Shown: positions 53,563-62,656 of the stretch, piece by piece
Position numbering within the stretch: the stretch's first letter is position 1
How the letters are laid out: each line of letters starts with the position of its first letter
Source of the DNA: MGIIb-P sp963934015
GTDB taxonomy: Archaea; Thermoplasmatota; Poseidoniia; Poseidoniales; Thalassarchaeaceae
DNA: 64,000 nucleotides
Reading direction: 5' to 3'
Assembly (NCBI GenBank): GCA_963934015.1
Contig: CAWVWT010000007.1
Location: 3,213 to 67,212 of the forward strand
Program-made: the position numbers and the translations under genes
The notes under the pieces: model-generated
Databases searched by the model: none
What the model saw: the letters and a program-made list of their open reading frames with translations, nothing else
Told to the model about the DNA's origin: nothing

Positions 53563-53645
53563 GTGCAGGGGGCAGGATTCGAACCTGCGAAGCGCTTGAC
53601 AGCGGATCTTGAGTCCGCCCCCTTTGACCACTCGGGAACCCCTGC
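53561..53645 (-). tRNA. tRNA-Leu (anticodon CAA), CCA encoded
   Basis: Acceptor GCAGGGG pairs with CCCCTGC, discriminator A, then an encoded CCA. The anticodon stem GCGGA/TCCGC holds loop CTCAAGA (anticodon CAA). The T arm GCAGG/CCTGC holds TTCGAAT. A long variable arm of the class II type is present. No intron is seen. It lies between two minus-strand genes. Confidence 0.95.
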
Positions 53646-53673
53646 GGGGAACCGGCGACCAATTTCGTGATGT

Positions 53674-56600
53674 TCATTCTTCCTCTTCATCTACATCCCC
53701 CAAACCAAGTGGTATTGGTGGTGGATTTTCGTCAGGAAATTCGTTGGGTGGGGCTGGCCAATCATCCTCGTCCTCATCCCAACCACCATCGGCATCGTCT
53801 TCTTCATCCCGAAGCCAAAGTAGAGCCATCCCAAAGCCCAGTGTGGTGCAGACAAGTATGAGTAAACTGACGACAAGGGGGCCGTCTCCGAATACACGCT
53901 CAAACCAACCAAGTCCAGCACCTTCTTCACGGATCGGTGGTATGTCAATTGGTAAACGTGAAGTCTCATCACCATTGAGGACGATGTAAACTTGAAGGTC
54001 CCCTTCCCGCCAAGCTTCAAATTGAAAGCTAACTAGGGTGGCTTGTCGTGGATCAAGGGTTACATTTTGACTGCTTAAATCGATAATCTGAATCCCCATA
54101 TTTGATCTTGATTCCCAAGCCCAAAGCCCAACTGTGAGATCCCCATCTAAATTTCCAGTATTGCTGATTCTAACATCAACACGAATATTTTGGCCTACTT
54201 CTGGGGCTGGTGGATAAACCCAGATTGAAAGTAAATCAGGGGAGAAATGCATCACCTCTAAGGCTGGAATCCTTGGTGTATCTTGAGTACCGGGCCCATC
54301 CAGTGGATTTCCTGCCAAATCCTGACCCTCCACCCAAACCAGTAGTAAATCACCTGGTGCTAATACTGTAATTGGGGTGAAATCAACATAAGTAGAGTAA
54401 ACCCATGATGCGTCTGAATGAACACCTAGTCCCAAATTAACCTGGTTCTCAGAACCCGCGATATCAATGCCATCTCGACGATAATTCCAATGTAGTTCTA
54501 GAGTTTGATTACCCATGCCACCTTGATCCTCAACGGTGAATGCAACCAATTGATTATCGAGATAATCGGAGCGGAGTTGAATAAGGCTTGTCGATTGGAA
54601 TTCAATTCTTGGAGCCACATTATCAATGGCAACTTCGAAAACCATGTTAGGTAAGCTTGAATTTAAATCGCTTTTATTGGCTAGACCGAATTGAATCTGG
54701 TGTATTGGACCGCCCCAATTCCCCAAATCGAAATTTATCGTTGCAGTAAAACTTGAACCATCTGAAACATGTTGCGATGTATAGGGAGATACCCCTCCTT
54801 CAATTGTCACTTCAATCTCTGAAGAGGTTGGCAATTCAATTGCAAGTGGTGTGCTGACTTCTCGATGTATGACAGAAGCTCGTAATGACATTGTATCACC
54901 GGGTTGTAAATTGAGTCTATTTTCATATGCTGGCATTGAAGGAGCCGTCAAATCGAGTACTTCGTCAACACGCCACATCAATCGATTGTCCAATGCCCAT
55001 GCAAGATGTTCGAGGTTCGTCGCACCGCTTGAGACCAATTCACCATCCTCAATCATTCTGAGGGATGGAATCCACGAACCCTCCTGCCAAGTCTCGGGTG
55101 CATGGAAATCAATCGCGAAGGATATGTCAACACGATATGCTTCGTCACCAAGAGATTCTGTAATGATATTCAATGGGACGATTGAGCTGTATTCGGGTGC
55201 AGTCAATTGTTCTTGTAGCGGATTGTATTGAATAATGCCTTTTCCATCTCCAGCAATATCTAATTCAATAAGATCTATGGAATTAAGTCCATTTCCATCT
55301 TGGAAAGTGAATGAAAAAGTGTGCTCAACACCCTGTAATAGTGACATATCCTCATGGCGGTTTAATGTGATGGATGGTAGAGAAACTTGCGTTGGTTCTT
55401 GTGTTTGAATGGTCATCGTCGCCATATCAGTATCAAATCCGGGACCTCCTGAATCAGAAAATGTGTAGCCTGCAAAATCTCCACCTGCGATGAAGCATGA
55501 TATTCGATCACCATCATCCATCCCTGCAAGATTCACTGCTGGGAAGTCGACGTGGATTGTACCACTGGGTACTCCACCAAGGAACTGCATCGATTCGCCA
55601 TATTCACTCTCATCGGGGATACCATCTTGGTCAACATCATCATAGGTTTCAAACCAGCACCTCAAGTTAAGGAAGGATTCTAGTAATTCATCATCATGTA
55701 CCTCTATCCAGAAGGGGATGGTTCTATCTGGTGACAAAATGTTACCATCAGCCAATTGACCGCCCTCAGGGGTGTAAATCATCAATGGACCAAGCGTTGG
55801 TGCCGTTGAATCAATTTGAACTTCAACAGATAATGTTCCACCTGATGCATCCTCTGCACCTAGAGTCGGAGTACCGGCTGGGCCAATTTGCAATATCCAA
55901 GGTGATATGGTGACATTACCAGGTTCATCTGGCAAAACAATGCTGGCGGTAAAACTACCCTCTGTTCCACTTACCCCAATTGATTGCGATGTTCCATTAA
56001 CACTCTCGAGTTCCAAAGCGATTCGGTAGGCATCGGATGAAGGGTGCTGATTTGCTTGACCTTCGAATCGTAATATTCCTGTAACAGTGATGGTTGAGGT
56101 GGCTTTCGCATGAAGGGGATATCTCGCATCCCATGTATTCGACAGAAGTCTGGATTGGTCATCTCGAACTTCCCATGATATAACTTCGAGATCGTTCTCC
56201 ATTGCTTGGTGATTTGAACCACCAATCATTGCATGTCCAGGACCTAGAGTAAATCCGTCTGATTCGATGGCTTCAGCCAAAACTCGTATCCAGTCTTGGT
56301 CATCAAAGGTCCATTTAGTCTGGAATTCCCATTCAATCTGATACGTGTCTGAACCAATATCTGTAACATTGATGGATATTAAAGAAATTTGTTCTAAACC
56401 AAACAACTGTGTGGCAATGGGTTGACTAGAGAGGTTGCTGATATGGGCTTCAATATCAAGGCCCCCACTTGTTTGCATACGCAATATGGCTACATCCAAT
56501 AATCCACGGTTAAAGAGGTGCGAGTGATGCGTGATGATGGTCACATTTTGGGCCGGGATCATTGTCCCATCCGGCACAGATACCACTTCATTCACAATTC

Positions 56601-59600
56601 GTTGTGCATGCGATATGGAACCCGTTAGAGCAACACCACCTTGATCTGCTTCAAGGACGGTTTGTATCTGTAAATTACCTGATACAATTGTTGCAGGCCC
56701 TGTTCCATAAATAGCTTCAGATTGTATGTCCCTGAGGGCAGGCCCTAATCCTGTAATCGATGTGGTTGATTCCCATGAAATCGCAAGAGGACTAAACGAA
56801 GAACATGGGCCACAAGATAGATTCTGAATGGTAGTCCAAGGATATTCTAGAATCCGAAGGTCTCCAGATTCCATCGAATCATGGATACCATTCGCCCACG
56901 TCCAGGTGATGTGATCATCTGCATAGAGAGTCATTCCTTGGTCAATTATAGTCCCAGGGGGGACCCATTGTGGCTGAGCAGAATTGTTCTGATAGTGGCT
57001 CCCATCGTTCCAGCCAAAAGATCCATCTGAGTCGAAATCCCAAGTCCAATCGATGATGCCATCTCCACCTACATCAAGAGAACCGTTGTTCATCGGAGCT
57101 CCAAGGTGCCCAGTAAACGAGGTATAGCGAACCCAGCCACCCGGTTGAAGGTCGATTGTAGGTCGGATGTTTACTGCCATATGGGGTAAAACGATGCTTT
57201 GATTCGTCAACATTCCACTGAAAAGGAGGGAGCCCTGACCATCCCATAGCTGATACAACGCACCAGCGGCTTCTGCGATAATGCTGACTTCCTCTATCGG
57301 TGCGCCTCCATAGACTGCAGATCCTGAGATTCGGACAGTATTGAGTGTTGGGTTTGTTATGTTGCCATCGATATTGCCTTGCACTAATGAATAAGGAATA
57401 TCCCACCCATTGGTTCCATCTGCGGTATTCAATATACGAACCGCACCAGAATGCAATCCAACGATTCGAGGTGTCAGCTGATGGTCGGTGGTGCCAAATT
57501 CAACACGAACCCGATATGAATCACCCCATGGGAGCAATGGGAAGGTGAGATTTTCTGAACTGTATGTATCCACTAATAGCGCACCATTCACATCGACCAA
57601 CGATGCTTTCACCCACGATCCATCCGGAACGTTGGCATCGATATCGATTGTTGGAGCGAACCTGTGCGAATTGTGAGAAATTAAGCCACTGGTCCATGAT
57701 CCCGTGGACTCAAACCAATCAACAATTACACCGACGTTATCGATATACCAACCATCTAACTCGATGAAAGAATCTGAGAAGAAAGAGAAACGTAGCATGA
57801 CATCTTGTCCTCCGAAATTTGAAAGATCACCTTCGACATGAGTGAACGATTTGTTTATGGCGCAACCACCCCCTTTCTGATTGGAACCATCCCACAGCCA
57901 TTGCTGATAGAGGGGGGATTGGGGATTGTTCCAATGCTGCACGTCGTAAAACAGAGGGATGTCTTGGCCGTAAATTTGCCACGATGTTCCATTGTCGACA
58001 CTAGTGTACAGTGCCCCACCATCCCACCCTGGTTCAGCGCAAATGAAGTGATCGAAAGCAACCCTTGCACTGGCACCGAGAGGAATGTGATAGGATGGAC
58101 TGATGAGATGCGACCACGAACTGGCCGCATGTCGATTGTCAAGGCCCATGGCAACACCAGTTTGTCCACTGGGCCATAATGCCGGGCCCCAGCCGGTGGC
58201 ATTGGATAAAGCACCAAACGCCCAAGCCTGTCCATATGGAGTATGCACGGCCCAACCATCTGCAATCGAAGGTGCGCCTTCAAATGACCACGTGGTTTCA
58301 GTGGGGCCGTTATTTCCCCAATTACTCAAATATTGCCATTGGTCATAGGTCCCACCTGGCAATCGACCATGCCAATATCCTCCATTTGTAGTGAAGTTTT
58401 CAGACCACATCACATCAGTCGTACCACTTTGTGTGCGAGTGATACTAATATCATCGATAAAGACACCTTCTGGTGGATCGATTGCCCCCCCATATCCAGA
58501 GGATGGCATTTGATCGGTTTCGACGATGACTCGAAGCATCAAACTACCATTACTTGGAACAGTAAATGATGAGGGGAATGGGTGAGAAACTTCGACCCAC
58601 CCGCGCGAATCCTCCATAATCGTCTGTCCTGCAATCGTCAATCCGTTGGGGCCAGGTATACCTCCTACTGGAGACATACGATGCCAAGAGATGTTGTCAC
58701 TGGAAACCCGAATCTCAAATTTATCCCACGAACCACCTTCCAAATCAAAATCAGTCCAGTATCGGACCATCCATGCGCCAGATGTACCTGAACTGGTGTT
58801 CAACTGAATTGGAATCGTCAAGTGTGCGTGAGCATCGGCTGCATATTCTCCAATCAATGAGCCATGGAACCACGAACCAGGCGTTTCACCATTATTGGAT
58901 ATGGTGACTTCATCGACATACCAACCTGGACGGTCGACGGAACCGGTCGGATCAGTCCAAATGACGAAACGATGTTGCATCCCTATTGTACTAGAATTGT
59001 GGAGGTGTGTGATATCAAACGTTGAATTGGTCCAACCGCTTGCATCAGGGCCACCAAATACACCAAATCCGGCTCCAAATGCCCCATTAGGCACTGGTGC
59101 AGATGAAGATATATTCCAATTGTATCCGCCGATGGGTTCGACATAGTTCCAAGTCAAACCCCCATCAATACTGACTTCAACCCATGCGCCGGATGAACCA
59201 GTGCTCGAATTAGTGTGATGTAAATGGTACCAATGATTGAATGAAAATTTCCAATGATTAGCTAGACTGGGGGCTGGGCTGGAAGGGGATGTGAGCCAAG
59301 CATGGGTTCCAGCAGGCAATGAAGTTTCAGGTAGAGTAGCCGCAATCAATGCCCCATCGGTAGCAAGAGATGGGATGAGGCCCCCTGCTGCCTGCCGTGC
59401 AGTGTAATTCATCGCAAAGGCGCCATTGAATTGTGATGGTTCGGCCATCCGCCATACATCGGCAACCCCCCCAGTAGAATATTGTTGAAATTGGAGTGAT
59501 AGTGATTCTAAATCATCAAGGCGGCCAACTGTGTGGTTGACGCCGAGTGTCAATTCATGATCAAATACAGATATGGAGGCATCTTCGAAATCACCATGGC

Positions 59601-59859
59601 TGAAATTGAGAGATGGGTGGTCCGCAATCCAATGCATTCCAGTTCCACCGTCTCCATTGGCACCTGTCGATACATTTACCCAACCATCGAGAATGGTTGA
59701 GTTGACAGGGATATCGAACGAATCTTCGGAAAGATTCGACAAGGTTCCATCACCATTCGATAGAAGAATAATCTCTGGATCACCAATGTAAGGGCTTTCA
59801 ATCGCTTGTGCAAGAGGCGCGAAAAGCATCAGCATAACCAGTAGAGTGGCGGTTCGCAT
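53674..59859 (-). CDS. Giant secreted surface protein with MAM-like modules and membrane anchor
   Basis: A 2061-aa extracellular protein. The signal peptide ends near AQA (residue 19). The N-terminal 800 residues hold three modules of the kind ...VEVSIDGGLTWNY... GWYVDEVTI (jelly-roll domains found beside bacterial immune inhibitor A peptidases). The middle has Ig-like and fibronectin-like stretches. Residues about 1400-1475 match a segment of the 1719-aa protein at 1923-7082. A CARDB-like domain lies at about 1875-1950, one membrane helix near 1995-2015, and an acidic, proline-containing tail ends DVDEEEE. GAGGTGA precedes the ATG. Likely binds polymers or cells; no catalytic site seen. Confidence 0.82.
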   Translation of the reverse strand: MRTATLLVMLMLFAPLAQAIESPYIGDPEIILLSNGDGTLSNLSEDSFDIPVNSTILDGWVNVSTGANGDGGTGMHWIADHPSLNFSHGDFEDASISVFDHELTLGVNHTVGRLDDLESLSLQFQQYSTGGVADVWRMAEPSQFNGAFAMNYTARQAAGGLIPSLATDGALIAATLPETSLPAGTHAWLTSPSSPAPSLANHWKFSFNHWYHLHHTNSSTGSSGAWVEVSIDGGLTWNYVEPIGGYNWNISSSAPVPNGAFGAGFGVFGGPDASGWTNSTFDITHLHNSSTIGMQHRFVIWTDPTGSVDRPGWYVDEVTISNNGETPGSWFHGSLIGEYAADAHAHLTIPIQLNTSSGTSGAWMVRYWTDFDLEGGSWDKFEIRVSSDNISWHRMSPVGGIPGPNGLTIAGQTIMEDSRGWVEVSHPFPSSFTVPSNGSLMLRVIVETDQMPSSGYGGAIDPPEGVFIDDISITRTQSGTTDVMWSENFTTNGGYWHGRLPGGTYDQWQYLSNWGNNGPTETTWSFEGAPSIADGWAVHTPYGQAWAFGALSNATGWGPALWPSGQTGVAMGLDNRHAASSWSHLISPSYHIPLGASARVAFDHFICAEPGWDGGALYTSVDNGTSWQIYGQDIPLFYDVQHWNNPQSPLYQQWLWDGSNQKGGGCAINKSFTHVEGDLSNFGGQDVMLRFSFFSDSFIELDGWYIDNVGVIVDWFESTGSWTSGLISHNSHRFAPTIDIDANVPDGSWVKASLVDVNGALLVDTYSSENLTFPLLPWGDSYRVRVEFGTTDHQLTPRIVGLHSGAVRILNTADGTNGWDIPYSLVQGNIDGNITNPTLNTVRISGSAVYGGAPIEEVSIIAEAAGALYQLWDGQGSLLFSGMLTNQSIVLPHMAVNIRPTIDLQPGGWVRYTSFTGHLGAPMNNGSLDVGGDGIIDWTWDFDSDGSFGWNDGSHYQNNSAQPQWVPPGTIIDQGMTLYADDHITWTWANGIHDSMESGDLRILEYPWTTIQNLSCGPCSSFSPLAISWESTTSITGLGPALRDIQSEAIYGTGPATIVSGNLQIQTVLEADQGGVALTGSISHAQRIVNEVVSVPDGTMIPAQNVTIITHHSHLFNRGLLDVAILRMQTSGGLDIEAHISNLSSQPIATQLFGLEQISLISINVTDIGSDTYQIEWEFQTKWTFDDQDWIRVLAEAIESDGFTLGPGHAMIGGSNHQAMENDLEVISWEVRDDQSRLLSNTWDARYPLHAKATSTITVTGILRFEGQANQHPSSDAYRIALELESVNGTSQSIGVSGTEGSFTASIVLPDEPGNVTISPWILQIGPAGTPTLGAEDASGGTLSVEVQIDSTAPTLGPLMIYTPEGGQLADGNILSPDRTIPFWIEVHDDELLESFLNLRCWFETYDDVDQDGIPDESEYGESMQFLGGVPSGTIHVDFPAVNLAGMDDGDRISCFIAGGDFAGYTFSDSGGPGFDTDMATMTIQTQEPTQVSLPSITLNRHEDMSLLQGVEHTFSFTFQDGNGLNSIDLIELDIAGDGKGIIQYNPLQEQLTAPEYSSIVPLNIITESLGDEAYRVDISFAIDFHAPETWQEGSWIPSLRMIEDGELVSSGATNLEHLAWALDNRLMWRVDEVLDLTAPSMPAYENRLNLQPGDTMSLRASVIHREVSTPLAIELPTSSEIEVTIEGGVSPYTSQHVSDGSSFTATINFDLGNWGGPIHQIQFGLANKSDLNSSLPNMVFEVAIDNVAPRIEFQSTSLIQLRSDYLDNQLVAFTVEDQGGMGNQTLELHWNYRRDGIDIAGSENQVNLGLGVHSDASWVYSTYVDFTPITVLAPGDLLLVWVEGQDLAGNPLDGPGTQDTPRIPALEVMHFSPDLLSIWVYPPAPEVGQNIRVDVRISNTGNLDGDLTVGLWAWESRSNMGIQIIDLSSQNVTLDPRQATLVSFQFEAWREGDLQVYIVLNGDETSRLPIDIPPIREEGAGLGWFERVFGDGPLVVSLLILVCTTLGFGMALLWLRDEEDDADGGWDEDEDDWPAPPNEFPDENPPPIPLGLGDVDEEEE

Positions 59860-59874
59860 GGTCTCACCTCAAAC

Positions 59875-59936
59875 AACCCACCTTCGGCCGTGGGTTTGAA
59901 CACGACGGGTGTCTGATTAAGCGCCCTACGGGCGCT
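59875..59936. promoter_or_regulatory. Two hairpins in the divergent region of the 2061-aa and GINS genes
   Basis: AACCCAC/GTGGGTT (59875-59881 with 59890-59896) lies 15 bases ahead of the surface-protein start, and AGCGCCC-TAC-GGGCGCT (59920-59936) lies between the divergent genes. The second has the compact triloop form seen at other leaders. Confidence 0.45.
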
Positions 59937-59992
59937 CTGAAAGTGAATGGTTCATTTACCGGCACGGAGGAGAGACAGTTCGCGGTGAGTGA

Positions 59993-60880
59993 ATGGTAGA
60001 GCAAGAATTGCTGCAGGGCCCCCAACTTGATGCGGTTGAAGCCCAACTCCATGCACTGCTGCGAATCCAAGCAAAACATGCCTTACCCGTAGATTTGCCC
60101 CGGCCGGATTTCTGGCAAGTCTGTTCACAGTTGCTCCAATCCATCGAAATGGCATTGGCAGAAACCAGCCGTGCTGAAGGATTTTCACCTCGAGCACAAA
60201 CACTCACACGCCGTCAATCAAATCTCCGGAGATCAATTGCTGATTTGACTCGCCATCGATTGAATGCCTTTGTCAATCATGCAGCACTAGCTAATCTTGC
60301 AAGCACGCCTTTTGGGGATGCTGCTACTGAAGCCAGCGTAAATCTAGCACCTGTTGATTGGCAACGACAGGATGGTGCAGAGCGTGCCTTCCATGTCGGG
60401 GTATCAGAACTCATTGAGCAATACAAGCGAAATGTTTCGTGGAACGGATTACAACGAGGAGTTCTCAATGCAGAAATTATACCGCAACCAACTACACCTG
60501 TTGGAAATGCTCAACTCGACCAATTTGTAGACAACCCTGGAGGTTTGACTGGTCAAGAACCACCTGAAATACAACCTGATGTTCCGGATGAAGTTTGGCG
60601 TGATCCAGACTTTGATGAAGAGGACAAGGTTTCAATGATGGAAGAATTTCCGGAAATTTCTGAAACAATAACAACTGATGGAGACCCTGTCGAAACAATA
60701 GATGGAAACGGACAAGATGGAATGATACGACTTCGAATTCTCAGAGACATGCCCGAGCCGATTCTGGGTGAATCCGGTGAAGAAATCGAACTTCTTGAAG
60801 GTGATTCGTTCAATTGCGCAGCACTGATGGCTGAAACCCTCATCGCTGCAGGTTGGGCTGAGGCAATCACCCTTGAATGA
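59993..60880 (+). CDS. GINS complex subunit (Gins51/15-like)
   Basis: A 295-aa component of the replicative helicase complex (CMG). The N-terminal part (about residues 1-160) is helical, with RRSIADLTRHRLNAFVNHA like the GINS A domain. An acidic linker (about 195-240) follows. The C-terminal B domain IRLRILRDMPEPILGESGEE ... LLEGDSFNCAALMAETLIAAGWAEAI has the family's pattern (invariant GD and a final helix). ATG 59993 has GGTGA upstream. It converges on rps10 with a two-base gap. Confidence 0.75.
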   Translation: MVEQELLQGPQLDAVEAQLHALLRIQAKHALPVDLPRPDFWQVCSQLLQSIEMALAETSRAEGFSPRAQTLTRRQSNLRRSIADLTRHRLNAFVNHAALANLASTPFGDAATEASVNLAPVDWQRQDGAERAFHVGVSELIEQYKRNVSWNGLQRGVLNAEIIPQPTTPVGNAQLDQFVDNPGGLTGQEPPEIQPDVPDEVWRDPDFDEEDKVSMMEEFPEISETITTDGDPVETIDGNGQDGMIRLRILRDMPEPILGESGEEIELLEGDSFNCAALMAETLIAAGWAEAITLE

Positions 60881-60882
60881 GG

Positions 60883-61212
60883 TCAAGCAACATTACGCAC
60901 ACTGAGTTCAATGCTTACCGTATCAGGGTACGCGATTCGCATCACCTGACGTAGTGCAGTTTCATCGGTAGACTTGCCGATGACTAATTCCAAGAGACGC
61001 TTGTGGATTCGCATCTCCCAATGATCCCAAGTCTCGCTACCCTCACCATCAGGTGCCTTGCGGGTTGGCACAATCAAACGGCGAGTCGGCAATGGAATCG
61101 GACCACGTAGTTGGACCCCGGTTTGTTCAGCAATACTTCGAATTGAAGTGCATACATCGTCGAGATCGACATGGTTCTCACCAGTCAATTTGATAGTGGT
61201 AACCGTTGGCAT
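60883..61212 (-). CDS. rps10: Ribosomal protein S10
   Basis: A 109-aa small-subunit protein. TTIKLTGENHVDLDDVCTSI begins the fold; GPIPLPTRRLIVPTRKAPDGEG is the tRNA-site loop; the end HKRLLELVIGKSTDETALRQ is typical. It lies 39 bases after the EF-1 alpha stop, keeping the usual archaeal order EF-1 alpha then S10. It is slightly longer at the N-terminus than bacterial S10, as expected. Confidence 0.95.
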   Translation of the reverse strand: MPTVTTIKLTGENHVDLDDVCTSIRSIAEQTGVQLRGPIPLPTRRLIVPTRKAPDGEGSETWDHWEMRIHKRLLELVIGKSTDETALRQVMRIAYPDTVSIELSVRNVA

Positions 61213-61251
61213 AATGCATCCCTTGTCCGATGGTGTGAATCCGTGTTAATT

Positions 61252-62541
61252 TCACTTCTTCTCAATCTTCATACAGACGCCAGCTGCAACCGTTTTGCCC
61301 ATGTCGCGAATTGCGAAGCGGGAAAGTTCGGGGAAAGCATCCATCTGCTCAATTGCCATCGGTTTGGTTGGCATGAATCGAATCAGGCAAGCATCGCCAG
61401 TCACAAGGAAAGCCGGATTGGCTTCCTTACCAGCCTTGGAGGTCTTCTCCAAGAGCTCGACAAAACGAACTGCAACCTGAGCCGTGTGCGCGTGAAATAC
61501 TGGTGTGTAACCTGCTGCAACTGCCTTAGGAATGTCCATCAACTGAATTTGTCCAATAAAGGTCTCATCGTGCCGGACAAACATTGGTGGTTTGTCAGTG
61601 TACCCTGCAATGTCGCCACGGCGGATGTCCTGTGCGGACAAACCACGAACGTTGAATCCAACGTTGTCGCCTGGCTCTGCCTTGTCAACCATTGTGTGGT
61701 GCATCTCGATGCTCTTGACCTCAGCCGACTGCTGGCTGGGGTTGAACACGACAGTCTTTCCAGCATTGAGAATACCAGTTTCAATCTTACCAACAGGCAC
61801 TGTACCAATACCGCTGATCTTGTAAACATCCTGAATTGGAAGTCTAAGAGGGCGGTCGGTTGGCTTTGGACCCATCTCGATACCATCGATGCACTCGAAG
61901 AGTGTAGGGCCCTTGTACCAGCTCATGTTTTCACTCTTGTTGTACAGGTTTTCACCGTGGAACGACGAGCAAGGTATCATTGGAACGTCAGCAGGGTTGA
62001 AGCCAGCCATCTTGAGCAGATTACTGACCTCTTCCTTGACACTGTTGTACTTGTCCTCACTGTAGTCGACACCAGAGATATCCATCTTGTTGATGTTGAC
62101 GATGAGTTGCTTAACACCCAATACGCGCGCAAGGAAAGCGTGTTCCTTGGTCTGTGCGTTGACACCATCGTTTGCTGCAACGCAGAGAACTGCGGCGTCA
62201 GCCTGACTGGTGCCAGTAATCATGTTCTTCACGAAGTCACGGTGACCTGGTGCGTCGATGATTGTAAAGTAGTATTTTGGTGTGAATAATTCCTTGTGAG
62301 CAACATCGATCGTGATTCCACGCTCGCGTTCTTCCTTCAGGCCATCCATCACGTAAGCGAGGCCGAATCCAGCCTTGCCCATCTCGGCAGCTAGCTTCTC
62401 ATTCTTTTCGATTTCGTGTTGTTCGATGTGGCCTGTGTCAAGTAGCAAACGACCGACTGTGGTCGATTTACCGTGGTCGACGTGACCAACGAATACAATG
62501 TTTAGGTGCGGCTTTTTCTTATCTTCCCACTGAGATCCCAT
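61252..62541 (-). CDS. tuf: Translation elongation factor EF-1 alpha
   Basis: GTPase that brings aminoacyl-tRNA to the ribosome (429 aa). G1 GHVDHGKST is near residue 18, G2 lies in ERGITID, G3 is DAPGHRDF, and G4 is NKMD. GITGTSQADAAVLCV-type sequence and IPISSFHGEN-like PCSSFHGENLYNKSENMSWY mark the archaeal/eukaryotic family. ATG 62541 is chosen because AAAGGAG lies upstream and the family N-terminus starts here; the 26 codons of open frame before it are the structured leader. The leader contains three nested stems (62556-62630). Confidence 0.96.
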   Translation of the reverse strand: MGSQWEDKKKPHLNIVFVGHVDHGKSTTVGRLLLDTGHIEQHEIEKNEKLAAEMGKAGFGLAYVMDGLKEERERGITIDVAHKELFTPKYYFTIIDAPGHRDFVKNMITGTSQADAAVLCVAANDGVNAQTKEHAFLARVLGVKQLIVNINKMDISGVDYSEDKYNSVKEEVSNLLKMAGFNPADVPMIPCSSFHGENLYNKSENMSWYKGPTLFECIDGIEMGPKPTDRPLRLPIQDVYKISGIGTVPVGKIETGILNAGKTVVFNPSQQSAEVKSIEMHHTMVDKAEPGDNVGFNVRGLSAQDIRRGDIAGYTDKPPMFVRHDETFIGQIQLMDIPKAVAAGYTPVFHAHTAQVAVRFVELLEKTSKAGKEANPAFLVTGDACLIRFMPTKPMAIEQMDAFPELSRFAIRDMGKTVAAGVCMKIEKK

Positions 62542-62555
62542 GTTGAGCAAACTCC

Positions 62556-62630
62556 TTTGAGCGTCCCGCCGACCAAACTCCCGTATATGAAGGCATCCTT
62601 CACAATCGAATACGGGCAACCGCGCTCAAA
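62556..62630 (-). promoter_or_regulatory. Triple-nested stem structure in the EF-1 alpha leader
   Basis: Three perfect inverted repeats are nested. The outer is TTTGAGCG (62556-62563) with CGCTCAAA (62623-62630). The middle is CCCGTAT (62580-62586) with ATACGGG (62610-62616). The inner is TGAAGG (62588-62593) with CCTTCA (62597-62602) around loop CAT. In mRNA sense the outer arm runs directly into the GGAG of the ribosome binding site. A TATA-like TTATAGTAT at about 62634-62643 could be the promoter, in which case the transcript may begin inside the outer stem. Confidence 0.5.
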
Positions 62631-62656
62631 TGCGATACTATAACGCCAAACTAGAG

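Noticed and set aside
61171..62289. Long open plus-strand frame of 372 codons opposite EF-1 alpha
   Set aside because: Antisense to the highly conserved tuf gene; open frames opposite tuf are common because of its codon use.
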